Below are positions 35,253 through 42,966 of a stretch of DNA of 64,000 nucleotides, one piece after another; position 1 is the first letter of the stretch; the number at the start of each line of letters is the position of its first letter. This DNA is from Zeimonas sp003577305 (GTDB lineage Bacteria > Pseudomonadota > Gammaproteobacteria > Burkholderiales > Burkholderiaceae_E). Location of the stretch: assembly GCA_030263385.1 (NCBI GenBank), contig SZOX01000010.1:18711-82710 (forward strand), in the 5' to 3' direction. Below the pieces are notes generated by a model. It was not told where the DNA came from and ran no database searches. It saw only the letters and a list, made by a program, of their open reading frames with translations. The translations under genes were made by a program, and so were the position numbers.

Positions 35253-36703
35253 GCGAGATCCATCAGCAGCGCGTGCTCGAGCTCGCCCGGTTCGGGCTCG
35301 CGCTCGAGCAGAAAGCCGTTCGGCAGCATGGCCATCGCCAGCACCAGCCGCTCGAACTCGGGCGCGAAACCGTCGATGATCGCCTGGGGATCGGGGCACA
35401 GCGCGGTGTCGCTCATCACGCCGAACTGCACGCCGCCCGCATAGGAGAGGATCGACACGCCGATGCCGATGTCGCCCGACTGCGGCACCCAGAACATCAT
35501 CCGCGCCAGCGGCACGCCGGCCATGCTGATCGTCTCGGTGGGCCCGGGCACGTTGGTCATCACCGCGCTCGCCTTGTTGCCGAGGTATTCGAGAATCTGC
35601 GTCTGCAGCAGATGCGGCAGCAGGCCCGCCGCGCCGAGCATCAGGTAGGCGATGATCGGCTGGTAGCCGGCCTTCAGCTCGCGCATGCGCCGGCGCACCT
35701 CGCTCACCCGGGCGATCGGGCTGGCGATGCCCACCGGCAGGCACAGCGGCACCAGCCCGAAACGATTGCCGAGCTCGTGGATCGGCTCGGACGCCGGGCG
35801 CAGGTTCACCGGCACCATCGCGCGCATCTCGCAGTCTTCGGCGACTTCGTCGCCGCGGCCGAGCAGGTAGCGGCGTAGCGCACCCGCCACGCAGGACAGC
35901 AGCACGTCGTTCACCGACGCGCCCATCCCCTTGCAGACCGCCTTCACCTCTTCGAGCGACAGCGGCTCGTTCCAGGCGAACGCCTTGCGCCCGCGCGGCG
36001 TTCCCTTGAGCCGCGTGTGCGTGTCGTCGGTCATCAGCAGGATCGCGAGCGTGTCGCGCAGCATGCGCCCGCCCGCCTGCGCATAGTCGCCCAGCCGGTC
36101 GGGGTGCGCGACCGTGTCGAGCGACTTCGCTACGAGTGTGCCCGTGGCATCGATCGCGGCGACCGTGCCCCGGGTGAACGTCTCGAGCCATGGATCCCAG
36201 GGATTCGACTCGAGCCCGGCGTCTTCGTCGGCGCGCGCCTGCGCTTCGGGGCCGGCCGCGTCGGTGAGCGAGAGCATCACCCGCACCAGCGCAATGCCGT
36301 CGGCGATGCAGTGATGCATCCGCGTGACCATCGCGCTGGTGCCGTTGTAGTCCTCGACCAGGTGGAACTGCCACAACGGATGCGCCGGATCGAGCGGTTG
36401 CCGGGCCAGCCGCGCGGTGAGTCGCTGCAACTCGCGGGCGCCGCCCCGGGGCAGCTTCACGGGCACCAGGTGGCGCTCGAGGCTGAAGCCTTCGTCGTCG
36501 GCCCAATAGTGGCCGGTGGGGTCGGAATCGATGCGCTGGCGAAACCGCGCGAACTTCAGCAGCCGCTCTTCGAGCAGCCGCGCCAGGTCGTCGCGCGAGA
36601 TCCGGTGCGCGAACACGAAGACCCCGACGATCATCATCAGGTTGCGCGAGCTGTCCATGCGCAGCCAGGCGGTATCGACGCTGGACATCCTCTCGCGGAC
36701 CAT
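35243..36703 (-). CDS. Wax ester synthase/diacylglycerol acyltransferase (WS/DGAT)
   Basis: A 486-residue acyltransferase that joins acyl-CoA to fatty alcohol (wax ester) or diacylglycerol (triacylglycerol). The catalytic motif HHCIADG is at residues 130-136; PLWQFHLVED (109-118) and NVPGPTETI (about 393) are further family hallmarks. The N-terminal MSSVDTAWLRMD is typical. I chose ATG 36703 because GGAGGAATC precedes it exactly. Divergent from the acyl-CoA-binding protein gene across 75 bases. With the acyl-CoA reductase at 17284 it indicates wax ester storage. Confidence 0.93.
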   Translation of the reverse strand: MVRERMSSVDTAWLRMDSSRNLMMIVGVFVFAHRISRDDLARLLEERLLKFARFRQRIDSDPTGHYWADDEGFSLERHLVPVKLPRGGARELQRLTARLARQPLDPAHPLWQFHLVEDYNGTSAMVTRMHHCIADGIALVRVMLSLTDAAGPEAQARADEDAGLESNPWDPWLETFTRGTVAAIDATGTLVAKSLDTVAHPDRLGDYAQAGGRMLRDTLAILLMTDDTHTRLKGTPRGRKAFAWNEPLSLEEVKAVCKGMGASVNDVLLSCVAGALRRYLLGRGDEVAEDCEMRAMVPVNLRPASEPIHELGNRFGLVPLCLPVGIASPIARVSEVRRRMRELKAGYQPIIAYLMLGAAGLLPHLLQTQILEYLGNKASAVMTNVPGPTETISMAGVPLARMMFWVPQSGDIGIGVSILSYAGGVQFGVMSDTALCPDPQAIIDGFAPEFERLVLAMAMLPNGFLLEREPEPGELEHALLMDLACS

Positions 36704-36744
36704 GATTCCTCCGGATGCCCGGCGCTTCGGCCGCCGGGGCGTTG

Positions 36745-36754
36745 CTATCATACT
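36745..36754. promoter_or_regulatory. Possible overlapping -10 boxes of the divergent WS/DGAT and ACBP promoters
   Basis: The 75-base gap between the two divergent genes holds CTATCATACT. It reads TATCAT on the plus strand and TATGAT on the minus strand, so two -10 boxes overlap almost completely. Neither strand has a good -35 box at standard distance, so an activator or another sigma factor may be needed. Assignment is tentative. Confidence 0.35.
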
Positions 36755-36778
36755 TGCCGGACTACCCGCGGAGGAATC

Positions 36779-37036
36779 ATGGCCGACCTGAACACCCGGT
36801 TCGAGCAGGCGGTGGCGGAATCGAAAACGCTGCCGGAGCGCCCCGACAACATGACGCTGCTCAAGCTCTATGCGCTGTACAAGCAGGCGAGTTCGGGCGA
36901 CGTCGACGGCAAGCGGCCGGGCTTCACCGACATGGTCGGGCGCGCGAAGTGGGACGCCTGGAACGAGCTGAAGGGCACGGGACGCGACGACGCGATGCAG
37001 CAGTACATCGCACTGGTCGAGAGCCTCAAGGGCTGA
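36779..37036 (+). CDS. Acyl-CoA-binding protein
   Basis: An 85-residue four-helix protein that binds long-chain acyl-CoA in the cytosol. Signatures are LLKLYALYKQASSGDV, KRPGFTDMVGRAKWDAW and the KWDAWNELKG block. The ATG at 36779 has the strong site GGAGGAATC. Divergent from WS/DGAT, so it plausibly buffers acyl-CoA for wax ester or PHA metabolism. Full length; secure identification. Confidence 0.95.
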   Translation: MADLNTRFEQAVAESKTLPERPDNMTLLKLYALYKQASSGDVDGKRPGFTDMVGRAKWDAWNELKGTGRDDAMQQYIALVESLKG

Positions 37037-37047
37037 ACGTCGGCGCG

Positions 37048-37340
37048 TCTGGCCGGCGCTGCGCCCGGGGCCCGAGCGGAGGCGATGGGGCGCCCGGTTG
37101 CGCGCTGGCTGCGGCGGTCGGCGCTTCGCACCGACTCCCCTGCGCTGCTCGTCCCGGGGTCGTGCGGCGCAACTCGCTTCGCTCGCTGCGCTCGCTTCGC
37201 TCAGACACAGCGCCGCAAGTCAGATGTACGAAGCGCGCTACGCGCGCCGACCCCGGGACTGCGCTGCTCGGCGCCGCAGAAGGCGCGCAACCGGGCGCCC
37301 CATCGCCTCCGCTCGGGCCCCGGGCGCAGCGCCGGCCAGA
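37048..37340. repeat. Palindromic element A (58-bp perfect inverted repeat around a core)
   Basis: The arms 37048-37105 and 37283-37340 are perfect reverse complements over 58 bases. Between them lies a core of about 177 bases (37106-37282) rich in short TCGCTTCGCTC-like repeats. The core reads as the reverse complement of the core of element B with roughly nine in ten bases identical by eye, including 42 identical bases at 37198-37239. The left arm begins 11 bases after the acyl-CoA-binding protein stop. Together with element B and the 207-base link between them, it fills the 877-base gap 37037-37913. Confidence 0.92.
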
Positions 37341-37454
37341 TGCATCGGCCGTTCCCGCCCTTCGCCGGCCTCCCGCCGCTTGCCGCGATGGCACCCACGC
37401 TGGTGATAGACGCGAAGACGGCCGTCGTGCCTACGAACGCCGATCGACTGCCAC

Positions 37455-37568
37455 ATGTCGTCAGAGACTACGGCAACACTGCGTACACAAGCTGCGACTT
37501 TGCCTTTGCGCGCCGCGACCTTGGTTGCGCACGCCGCCACGTTGCATGCAAAGGTGCGGGCCGGGGCG
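37455..37568 (+). repeat. Imperfect 21-bp tandem repeats between the palindromic elements
   Basis: Between elements A and B, from about 37486 to 37552, three to four units of 21 bases resemble each other (GCTGCGACTTTGC, GCCGCGACCTTGG, GCCGCCACGTTGC as unit starts). Read from an ATG at 37455 they would encode heptads AATLPLR, AATLVAH, AATLHAK. The region has a lower GC content than its surroundings. An open frame of 76 codons exists here, but it runs into element B, has no visible ribosome-binding site and matches nothing I know, so I do not call a gene. Confidence 0.5.
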
Positions 37569-37874
37569 ATCAGGGCAGTTCGGCACAGCGCATGGGGGCG
37601 CGGGCCGGCCCGATGGCGGCGCTGTGTGCGGCGCCGAGCAGCGCAGCGTCGGGGTCGGCGCGCGAAGCGCGCTTCGTACATCTGACTTGCGGCGCTGTGT
37701 CTGAGCGGAGCTCGCGTAGCGAGCGCAGCGAGTTGCGCCGCACGACCCCGACGCGAGCAGCACAGGGAAGTCGGTGCGCAGCACCGACCGCCGCGGTCAG
37801 CGCCACCATCGGGCCGGCCCGCGCCCCCATGCGCTGTGCCGAACTGCCCTGATCGCCACGGCCCGCGCCTTTGC
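37548..37874. repeat. Palindromic element B (77-bp inverted repeat around the same core)
   Basis: The arms 37548-37624 and 37798-37874 are reverse complements over 77 bases with three mismatches. Their sequence is unrelated to the arms of element A. The core (37625-37797, 173 bases) is the same as that of element A but inverted, with a shared perfect 42-base block at 37666-37707. The right arm ends 39 bases before the antiporter stop codon, so the pair A-B sits exactly between two convergent genes. Confidence 0.92.
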
Positions 37875-37913
37875 CCGCCACCGCACGACGTGCGCGGCAA
37901 GTCGCGCAGCGAC

Positions 37914-39170
37914 TCAGATGGCCCGGAACGCGGCGATCGCGACGATGGTCGGAATGACGGCGGCGGCGAACAGGCCGAGCGGGCTGATCTCCTCGTGCTC
38001 GAAGTTGCCCTTGAGGATCGAGTAGCCGGCCGGGTTCGGCGCGTTCGCGATCACCGTGAGCCCGCCGCCGGTGACCGCGCCGGCCACCAGCGAGTACTTG
38101 AACTCGTCGGTGAGCCCCTGCACCAGCGAGCCGAGGTAGGTGAGCGCGGCGTTGTCGGTGATCGCGGTGAGCGCGGTCGCGCCGTAGTAGACCGCGGTCG
38201 GGCTCATCCGCCCGAGCAGCGGCTGCAGCCACCACTGCTGCTGCCCTCCCAGCACGACCAGGCCGGCGAGGAAGAAGGCCACCAGCAGCCCTTCGCGCAG
38301 GATCAGGCGGTCCTGGTGGCGGCTGTAGCCGTGCGCCACGCCGAGGAAGAACAGGAACAGGCCCATGAAGATCACCGGATGGTGCGCGAACACGACCACC
38401 CCTGCGAGAAAGAGCAGGTGCACGAGGATCAGCGCCGGCGGCACCGCTTCGCCGGACGGATCCGTCCTGACGGCGACGTGGCGCAGTTCGCTGCTGAAGA
38501 GCAGCGTGACCCCGAGCGCATTGATGGCCACCGCCAGTGCCGAGCGCCAGCCGAAGTGGGTGATCATGTGGGCGAGGTCCCAGTTCCAGGTGCCGGCCAC
38601 CATCAGCACCGGCGGCGCCGCGTACGGCGTGAGCGTGCCGCCGATCGAGACGTTGACGAACAGCACGCCGATCGTGGCGTACTTGAGCCTCGACGACAGT
38701 CCCTGCGAATAGAAGCGGTCGCGCAGCATCAACGCGGCCAGCGTCATCGCCGCCGGCTCGGTGATGAACGAGCCGAGCAGCGGGATCAGCGACAGCGCCA
38801 GGAAATAATCGGCCATCGAGGCCGGCATCGGCATCAGGCGCGCGGTGAACTGCACGCTGGCCAGCGCAAACCGCAGGATCGGGCGACTCGCGGCGACGAC
38901 CATGATCACGAAGACGAACATCGGCTCGGTGTAATTGCGCGACTCGAGATACTGCTGCGCCTGCCCGCCGCCGCCGACGAGAGCCATCCACGCGATGAGC
39001 ACCATCGCCCAGAAGCCGAAGACCACCTCGACCTCGCCCAGCAGGTGCCAGATTCCGGCATGCGCCGGCTGCGCGCGCGCCAGGCGTTCGAAGAACTTGG
39101 CCGAGAAGGTGTGCGCGACCGCGATCGCGAACAGGATCGCGCCGCCGAGCTGGATCGCAGTGGGTGTCAA
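37914..39170 (-). CDS. Putative Na+/H+ antiporter (Na_H_antiport_3 type)
   Basis: A 418-residue polytopic inner-membrane protein with about 11 hydrophobic segments. The family block GGGLTVIANAPNPAGYSIL near the C-terminus and ITEPAAMTLAALMLRD in the middle match the putative sodium/proton antiporter family related to the ion transporter superfamily. The role in sodium or pH homeostasis is predicted from family only. It is convergent with the acyl-CoA-binding protein gene across the palindromic elements and is followed upstream by the PHA-system gene. Confidence 0.82.
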   Translation of the reverse strand: MTPTAIQLGGAILFAIAVAHTFSAKFFERLARAQPAHAGIWHLLGEVEVVFGFWAMVLIAWMALVGGGGQAQQYLESRNYTEPMFVFVIMVVAASRPILRFALASVQFTARLMPMPASMADYFLALSLIPLLGSFITEPAAMTLAALMLRDRFYSQGLSSRLKYATIGVLFVNVSIGGTLTPYAAPPVLMVAGTWNWDLAHMITHFGWRSALAVAINALGVTLLFSSELRHVAVRTDPSGEAVPPALILVHLLFLAGVVVFAHHPVIFMGLFLFFLGVAHGYSRHQDRLILREGLLVAFFLAGLVVLGGQQQWWLQPLLGRMSPTAVYYGATALTAITDNAALTYLGSLVQGLTDEFKYSLVAGAVTGGGLTVIANAPNPAGYSILKGNFEHEEISPLGLFAAAVIPTIVAIAAFRAI

Positions 39171-39198
39171 GGCAGGCTCGCGAAAGAACTGGGCCCCA

Positions 39199-39474
39199 TC
39201 AGGCGAAGTAGCGGTCGAAGTCCTTCTGCAGCCGCTCTTCGATGCGCGACGCGAACGCCGACAGCAGCAGCCCGAGCTGCGCGTCGAGCACGACGCTGTC
39301 CTTCGAGACGGTGAGGCTGCCCGAGACGCCCGCGCGCGAGAAACGCAGCGCGTTGCCGTCCCACTCGCTCTCGATGGCGAACGACTCGGCCATGTCGTCG
39401 GCCACCTTCTGCGCCGCCTGGCGGGCCTTCTTCAGGCCCAGCGCGTGCCTGCGCTGAAGGTAGATCGCCGCCAT
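39199..39474 (-). CDS. Polyhydroxyalkanoic acid system family protein
   Basis: A 91-residue protein of the family known as PHA system or PHA granule-region protein. Signatures are RRHALGLKKARQAAQKVADDMA, ESEWDGNALRFSRAGVSGSL and a C-terminal helix with FDRYF. Members are often encoded beside PHA genes in proteobacteria; the biochemical role is unclear. It lies 19 bases after the dehydrogenase gene on the same strand. It complements the phasin at 19437 and phaZ at 62199. Confidence 0.85.
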   Translation of the reverse strand: MAAIYLQRRHALGLKKARQAAQKVADDMAESFAIESEWDGNALRFSRAGVSGSLTVSKDSVVLDAQLGLLLSAFASRIEERLQKDFDRYFA

Positions 39475-39493
39475 CGCCGCGCGCGCCCGATGC

Positions 39494-40459
39494 TCAACCG
39501 GCGGACACCGGCGTGAGCAGCGCGCCGCCGGTGGCGAAGGCCACGAGGTTGTCGGCCGCGAGCATCGCCATGCCGAGCCGCGAGCTGCGCGTCGCGCTGC
39601 CGATGTGCGGCGTGAGCACGACGTTGGGCACCGTGAGCAGGCCCGGGTTCAACGCCGGCTCGTTCTCGTAGACGTCGAGCCCCGCGCCGCCGAGGCGCCC
39701 GGCACGCAGCGCCTCGACCAGCGCCGCGTCGTCGACGATGCCGCCGCGCGCCACGTTGACCAGCGTGGCTCCGGGCTTCATCGCCGCGAGTTCGCGGGCG
39801 CCGATCACGTGGTGCGTCGCTGCCGAATACGGCAGCACGAGGATCACGTGGTCGGCCTCGCGCAGCAGCTCGTCGAGTTCGACGCGGCGCGCGCCGAGCT
39901 CGGCCTCGTTCGCGGCGCGACTGCGGTTGTGGTAGAGGATCTTCATCGCGAAGCCGCGCGCGCGCCGCGCCACCGCCGAGCCGATGCGGCCCATGCCGAC
40001 GATGCCCAGCGTGGTGCCGTACACGTCGGCGCCCAGCCACTGGTCGAACGACCAGCGCCCCCACTTGCCGGCGCGCAGCCAGTGCTCGGACTCGCAGACG
40101 CGGCGCGCAGTGGCCATCAGGAGCGTCCAGGCGAGGTCGGCGGTGGCCTCGGTGAGCACGTCGGGCGTGTTGGTGACGGCCACGCCGCGCTCGGCGCAGG
40201 CTGCGAGGTCGACGTGGTTGTAGCCGACCGATCCGGTGGCGACGATGCGCACGCGCGGGCACGCCTCGAGCAACTCGCGGTCGACGCGGTCGATGGCGGT
40301 GACGAACAGCGCGTCGCGGTCGGCGGCGCGCCCGAGCAGCGTGGCGCGCGGCCAGTCTTCGTCTTCCTGGTTGGAATCGATCTCGAAGTGCGGGGCCAGC
40401 CGCGCGAGAACCTCGGGAAACACCTTGCGGGTGATCAGGAGTCTGGGTCGCGTGCTCAT
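39494..40459 (-). CDS. D-2-hydroxyacid dehydrogenase (glyoxylate/hydroxypyruvate reductase type)
   Basis: A 321-residue NAD(P)-dependent enzyme. The dinucleotide motif is GIVGMGRIGSAVARR (about residues 150-164). The catalytic triad is visible: Arg in NVARGGIVDD, Glu in YENEP and His in LTPHIGSAT. This pattern fits glyoxylate reductase or glycerate dehydrogenase (GyaR/GhrB type). The start is ATG 40459 (MSTRPRLLITRK). Seventeen bases after pncB; the neighbours give no clear hint of the substrate. Confidence 0.88.
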   Translation of the reverse strand: MSTRPRLLITRKVFPEVLARLAPHFEIDSNQEDEDWPRATLLGRAADRDALFVTAIDRVDRELLEACPRVRIVATGSVGYNHVDLAACAERGVAVTNTPDVLTEATADLAWTLLMATARRVCESEHWLRAGKWGRWSFDQWLGADVYGTTLGIVGMGRIGSAVARRARGFAMKILYHNRSRAANEAELGARRVELDELLREADHVILVLPYSAATHHVIGARELAAMKPGATLVNVARGGIVDDAALVEALRAGRLGGAGLDVYENEPALNPGLLTVPNVVLTPHIGSATRSSRLGMAMLAADNLVAFATGGALLTPVSAG

Positions 40460-40476
40460 CCGGCGGATTATAGCGA

Positions 40477-41652
40477 TCAGCCCTTGATGTCGAAGACCTG
40501 GCGCAGGTATTGCAGGTAGGCCTCGTCGTCGCACATGTTCTTTGCCGGGGTGTCGGTGAGCTTGGCCACCGGCTGGCCGTTGCAGCGCACCATCTTGATC
40601 ACGATCTGCAGCGGCACGTAGCCGAGGTCGTTGGTGAGGTTGGTGCCGATGCCGAAGGCAATGCGCGCGCGGTCGCGAAAGCGTTGGTAAAGCTCCGCCA
40701 TCAGCGGGAAAGTGAGCGCGTCGGAGAACACCAGCGTCTTGGTCTTCGGGTCGACGCGGTTGGCCTCGTAGTGCGCAATCAGCCGCTCGCCCCACTCGAA
40801 CGGATCGCCCGAGTCGTGGCGCGCCCCGTCGAACAGCTTGCAGAAATACATGTCGAAGTCGCGCAGGAACGCGTTCATCCCGTAGACGTCGGAGAGCGCG
40901 ATGCCGAGGTCGCCGCGGTATTCGCGCGCCCAGGTCTCGAAGCCGAAGACCTGGGTGTCGCGCAACCGCGGGCCGAGCGCCTGGCAGGCCTGCAGGTACT
41001 CGTGCGCCATGGTGCCCAGCGGCGTGATGCCGTGGTGCATCGCGTACATCACGTTCGAGGTGCCGGCGAAAATCGGCCCCAGCCGCGCCTTGCAGGTCTG
41101 CAGCACTTCCTCGTGCCACAGACGCGAGAAGCGTCGCCGCGTGCCGTAGTCGGCGATGCGGATGCCCTCGAGGCCGAGCCGACCGGTGATCAGCGAGAGC
41201 TTCTCGTCGAGCCGGCGCCGCCCCTCGGCGTAGTCGGGCAGCCGTACGGTCTCGCGGAAGTAGATCTCGTTGACGATCGCCAGCACCGGGATCTCGAACA
41301 GGATCGTGTGCAGCCAGGGCCCGCGGATCAGGATGTCGATCTCGCCGTTGTCCTTCGGCGAGGGCGTCACCGAGATGTACTTCGCGTTCATCTGGAACAG
41401 GCCGAGGAAATCGACGAAGTCGCTCTTGATGAAGCGGAAGCTGCGCAGGTAGTCGAGCTCGCGCTGGCGAAAGCGCAGCGAACACAGCCCCTGGATCTCC
41501 TCCTGGATTGCCGCGACGTAAGGACGCAGGTCGACGCCCTCGTTGCGGCACCTGAAGCGATACTCGACCTGCGCGCTCGGGAAGTGATGCAGCACGACCT
41601 GCATCATCGTGAACTTGTAGAGATCGGTGTCGAGCAGCGAGGTGATGATCAT
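40477..41652 (-). CDS. pncB: Nicotinate phosphoribosyltransferase
   Basis: A 391-residue enzyme that makes nicotinate mononucleotide from nicotinate and PRPP in NAD salvage. The N-terminus IITSLLDTDLYKFTMMQVVLHHFP is diagnostic, with HGITPLGTMAHEYLQACQ-type active-site segment and DVYGMNAFLRDFD. It lies directly beside the nicotinate catabolic cluster and points away from it (both minus with the enamidase, 98 bases apart, separated by a hairpin). The salvage and breakdown of the same vitamin are thus adjacent. Confidence 0.96.
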   Translation of the reverse strand: MIITSLLDTDLYKFTMMQVVLHHFPSAQVEYRFRCRNEGVDLRPYVAAIQEEIQGLCSLRFRQRELDYLRSFRFIKSDFVDFLGLFQMNAKYISVTPSPKDNGEIDILIRGPWLHTILFEIPVLAIVNEIYFRETVRLPDYAEGRRRLDEKLSLITGRLGLEGIRIADYGTRRRFSRLWHEEVLQTCKARLGPIFAGTSNVMYAMHHGITPLGTMAHEYLQACQALGPRLRDTQVFGFETWAREYRGDLGIALSDVYGMNAFLRDFDMYFCKLFDGARHDSGDPFEWGERLIAHYEANRVDPKTKTLVFSDALTFPLMAELYQRFRDRARIAFGIGTNLTNDLGYVPLQIVIKMVRCNGQPVAKLTDTPAKNMCDDEAYLQYLRQVFDIKG

Positions 41653-41713
41653 CGCGATGGGCAGGCAGCGCGCCGGGCCGGCGCCTGCCGCGCATCATAA
41701 GGCATGGCACCGG

Positions 41714-41735
41714 CCGCGGCGCTTCGGCGCCGCGG
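41714..41735. terminator. GC-rich hairpin between enamidase and pncB
   Basis: A perfect 9-bp stem, CCGCGGCGC and GCGCCGCGG, closes a TTCG tetraloop (plus-strand reading). It lies 15 bases downstream of the enamidase stop and 62 bases upstream of the pncB start, in the direction of transcription. No T-run follows, so it may slow polymerase or protect the 3' end rather than act as a full intrinsic terminator. Confidence 0.5.
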
Positions 41736-41750
41736 TGGGCCAGGGCCTGT

Positions 41751-42938
41751 TCACACCACGACCGGAATCTCGGTGGCCGGCGGCGTATTGCGGCTGCGCC
41801 CGCAGCGCACGATGCCGTCGATCATCACCATGCCGATGCCGGGGATGTCGCCGAGCCCGACGCTGTCGAGCAGGTCGCGACCGGCCGTGTGCTGCGCGCG
41901 ATCCATGAAGACGAAGTCGGCGGCGCGGCCGACCTCCACCAGTCCGCAGTCGAGCCCGCGCAGGCGGGCGGTGTTTCCGGTGGCGAAGCAGAACACCGAC
42001 TCGGCCGGGATGCCGCCGACGCTGGCGAGCAGCGCGATCATGCGCAGGATGCCGAGCGGCTGCACGCCCGAGCCGGCCGGTCCGTCGGTGCCGAGGATCA
42101 CCCGGTGCGGGCACTTCAGCTGCAGCGCCGCGCGCGCCGCGGCGATCGCGACCTTCTCGTTGCCGTTGTGCACGATCTCGATGGCGCGCGAGGACTTCTC
42201 GCACAGCTCGCACACGTGCGCCTCGGGCAAGGCAGTGTGGCCGCCGTTGATGTGTCCGATCACGTCCGCGTCGGCCTCGAGCACCACGTCCTTGTCGATC
42301 AGACCCGAACCCGGTATCGACGGCCCGCCGGTGTGAATCGTGCTCTGGATGCCGTACTTGCGCGCCCAGGCCACCATGCGCCGGGCCTCCTCGCCCGCCT
42401 TCACCGAACCCAGGCCGACCTCGCCGAGCAGCTTCACGCCGGCCTGGGCGAGTTCCCTGAAGTCGTCCTCCACCATGCCCCGCTCGAGCACCGGTGCGCC
42501 GGCGAGCACCTTGACGCCGCCGGGACGGAAGTTGTCGAAGGCGCGCTGGGCGGTGATCGCCAGGGCCTTCAGTCCGACGATGTCCTTCGGACGCCCGGGC
42601 AGGTGCACCTCGCCGGCCGAGATCATCGTGGTCACGCCACCGTGCATGGTCGAATCGATCCAGCCGAGCTGGCCCTGGCGTGGCGTCCAGTCGCCGAACA
42701 CCGGGTGAACGTGGCTGTCGATGAGACCCGGGCAGACGCAGGTGCGGCGCGCGTCGATCAGGACGTGCGGCTGCGCCGTGTCGCAATCGGCCTCCTTGCC
42801 GAAAGCCGTGATCCGGCCGTCGTGCACGACCACCGTGTCGGCGTCGAGCACCGGTCGATCGATGTCGCCCGACAGCAGCAGGCCGATGTTGCGGATGACC
42901 ACCTTGCCCGACCGGGCCTGCTCGACTGCCTGTGCCAT
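41751..42938 (-). CDS. ena: Enamidase-like amidohydrolase (nicotinate pathway ring opening)
   Basis: A 395-residue metal-dependent amidohydrolase. Candidate metal ligands are H76 and H78 in DSHVHPV, E173 in LLGEVGLG, H202 in IHTGGPS, H229 in IGHINGG and D285 in LGTDGPAG. From memory the Eubacterium barkeri enamidase shares GGVTTMISAG, the LPGRPKD block, SGDI at the start, GDIPGI and SRNTPPA, all present here. That enzyme opens 6-oxo-1,4,5,6-tetrahydronicotinate to 2-formylglutarate and ammonia. Last gene of the fpr-tetR-ena run; 28 bases after tetR. Confidence 0.85.
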   Translation of the reverse strand: MAQAVEQARSGKVVIRNIGLLLSGDIDRPVLDADTVVVHDGRITAFGKEADCDTAQPHVLIDARRTCVCPGLIDSHVHPVFGDWTPRQGQLGWIDSTMHGGVTTMISAGEVHLPGRPKDIVGLKALAITAQRAFDNFRPGGVKVLAGAPVLERGMVEDDFRELAQAGVKLLGEVGLGSVKAGEEARRMVAWARKYGIQSTIHTGGPSIPGSGLIDKDVVLEADADVIGHINGGHTALPEAHVCELCEKSSRAIEIVHNGNEKVAIAAARAALQLKCPHRVILGTDGPAGSGVQPLGILRMIALLASVGGIPAESVFCFATGNTARLRGLDCGLVEVGRAADFVFMDRAQHTAGRDLLDSVGLGDIPGIGMVMIDGIVRCGRSRNTPPATEIPVVV

Positions 42939-42966
42939 GGGTTCGCTCCTCGTGGATTGGGCGGGT

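Noticed and set aside
37455..37685. Small ORF in the gap between elements A and B
   Set aside because: It runs into the arm and core of element B, has no visible ribosome-binding site and has no recognisable domain; kept only as a repeat observation.
37048..37874. Elements A and B as insertion sequences or an integron-like array
   Set aside because: There is no transposase or integrase frame, no target-site duplication was evident by eye, and the arms differ between copies while the core is shared, the reverse of insertion-sequence logic.
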